A stretch of DNA of 64,000 bases from a bacterium (GTDB lineage Bacteria > CSSED10-310 > JAFGSJ01), in contig JAFGSJ010000020.1 of NCBI GenBank assembly GCA_016934675.1, positions 1-64,000 on the forward strand. The letters are read 5' to 3'. Of this stretch, positions 63,601 through 64,000 are shown piece after piece. The position numbers were made by a program, and so were the translations under genes. The stretch's first letter is position 1, and every line of letters starts with the position of its first letter. The notes beneath the pieces are model-generated. The model did no database searches. It saw only the letters and a list, made by a program, of their open reading frames with translations, and was not told the DNA's origin.

Positions 63601-64000
63601 ATGGATATAATGGCCACCTTCAGAAAAAAAGCCCAACAAAACCCCCAGAAAATTGTCTTGCCTGAAAGTGAAGATAAAAGAACACTTCAAGCAGCTGCGG
63701 AATTGCACAAAGAAAAAATCGTCCAGCCTATCCTGCTGGGCAATGTCGATTCCATTACGAATAAGGCCCATGAATTTGGTATCAATATCTCTGGTATTAC
63801 TATCATCGATATTCAATCCTCGAATCTTATCGATTCCTATGCCGAAGAATATTTCAAGCTCCGAGAAAAAAAGGGTATAAGCCGCGAAGCAGCCCGCGAG
63901 GGCATCATGGATGAAGTCTTCTTCGGCTCGATGATGGTCCGCATGGGTGACGCTGACGGCTGTGTCTCAGGCGCGACCCATACCACTGCTCATACCGTCA
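63601..64000 (+). CDS. pta: Phosphate acetyltransferase, 5' part (cut off by window edge)
   Basis: 133 codons in view. KIVLPESEDKRTLQAAAELH and the catalytic MGDADGCVSGATHTTAHTV block are typical of the Pta/MaeB-C family, which interconverts acetyl-CoA and acetyl phosphate. AAGGAG lies 8 bases before the ATG at 63601. It continues beyond the window. With NfnAB it supports a fermentative energy metabolism. Confidence 0.92.
   Translation, partial: MDIMATFRKKAQQNPQKIVLPESEDKRTLQAAAELHKEKIVQPILLGNVDSITNKAHEFGINISGITIIDIQSSNLIDSYAEEYFKLREKKGISREAAREGIMDEVFFGSMMVRMGDADGCVSGATHTTAHTV

Overview
The window looks like a chromosomal segment of a diderm (Gram-negative-type) bacterium. It carries lipoproteins with lipobox signals, a Wzm/Wzt polysaccharide exporter, a PilF-like TPR lipoprotein, an exosortase with a PEP-CTERM substrate, and an electron-bifurcating NfnAB pair beside a phosphate acetyltransferase, which suggests anaerobic or fermentative metabolism. 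Base composition is moderate and even. I see no transposase, integrase, CRISPR array, rRNA or tRNA. I cannot assign a phylum. The unusual domain fusions (four-ABC UvrA, TPR-FtsY, UPF0158-RQC, a DUF6178 protein) point to a poorly sampled lineage rather than a model group.

Layout. 1-557: 5' end of an exported LamG-like protein (minus). 757-5018: compact four-gene plus-strand operon of PadR regulator, membrane VIT/vWA protein with HAAS-like N-terminus and PEP-CTERM tail, exosortase, and EpsI-like partner. 5198-6388: AAA/DUF4143 ATPase split by one in-frame stop. 6478-7701: beta-helix lipoprotein. 7920-13834: cyclase-fold repeat protein coupled to a 1625-residue double UvrA. 14063-17031: small unknown protein, KamA-family radical SAM enzyme, NUDIX hydrolase, Kbp/LysM protein.

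17047-22227 (minus) is an ABC-dependent polysaccharide operon (wzm, wzt, a coiled-coil protein, two glycosyltransferases). It is followed by a cysteine desulfurase and, divergently, a methyltransferase plus a UbiA-family prenyltransferase. 25833-35750 (plus) is mostly housekeeping: nfnA, nfnB, map, a SAM hydroxide adenosyltransferase, a TPR lipoprotein, a PflA-like radical SAM protein, TPR-FtsY, ribD and ribE.

35763-44493 (minus) holds an SGNH-fold protein and a chemosensory operon (cheW, mcp, cheA, cheW, then a B12-binding-type radical SAM gene) lacking cheY, cheR and cheB, plus an anchored protein of unknown role. A PhnD-like binding protein and a membrane-embedded spermidine-synthase-like protein follow on the plus strand. 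48372-55447 (minus) is a second glycan or lipid-modification cluster (UPF0158-RQC, methyltransferase, radical SAM/SPASM, epimerase, flippase-like protein, GT4-methyltransferase fusion). 55502-63391 (minus) carries an exported isoaspartyl methyltransferase, a kinase-ATPase-TPR giant, a DUF6178 protein and a DegT aminotransferase. The start of pta (plus) closes the window.

The best candidate for an incompletely described system is the PadR/HAAS-VIT-vWA/exosortase/EpsI operon, which looks like a self-contained one-substrate exosortase module under its own autorepressor. The four-ABC UvrA coupled to a terpenoid-cyclase-fold protein and the TPR-FtsY fusion are secondary candidates.
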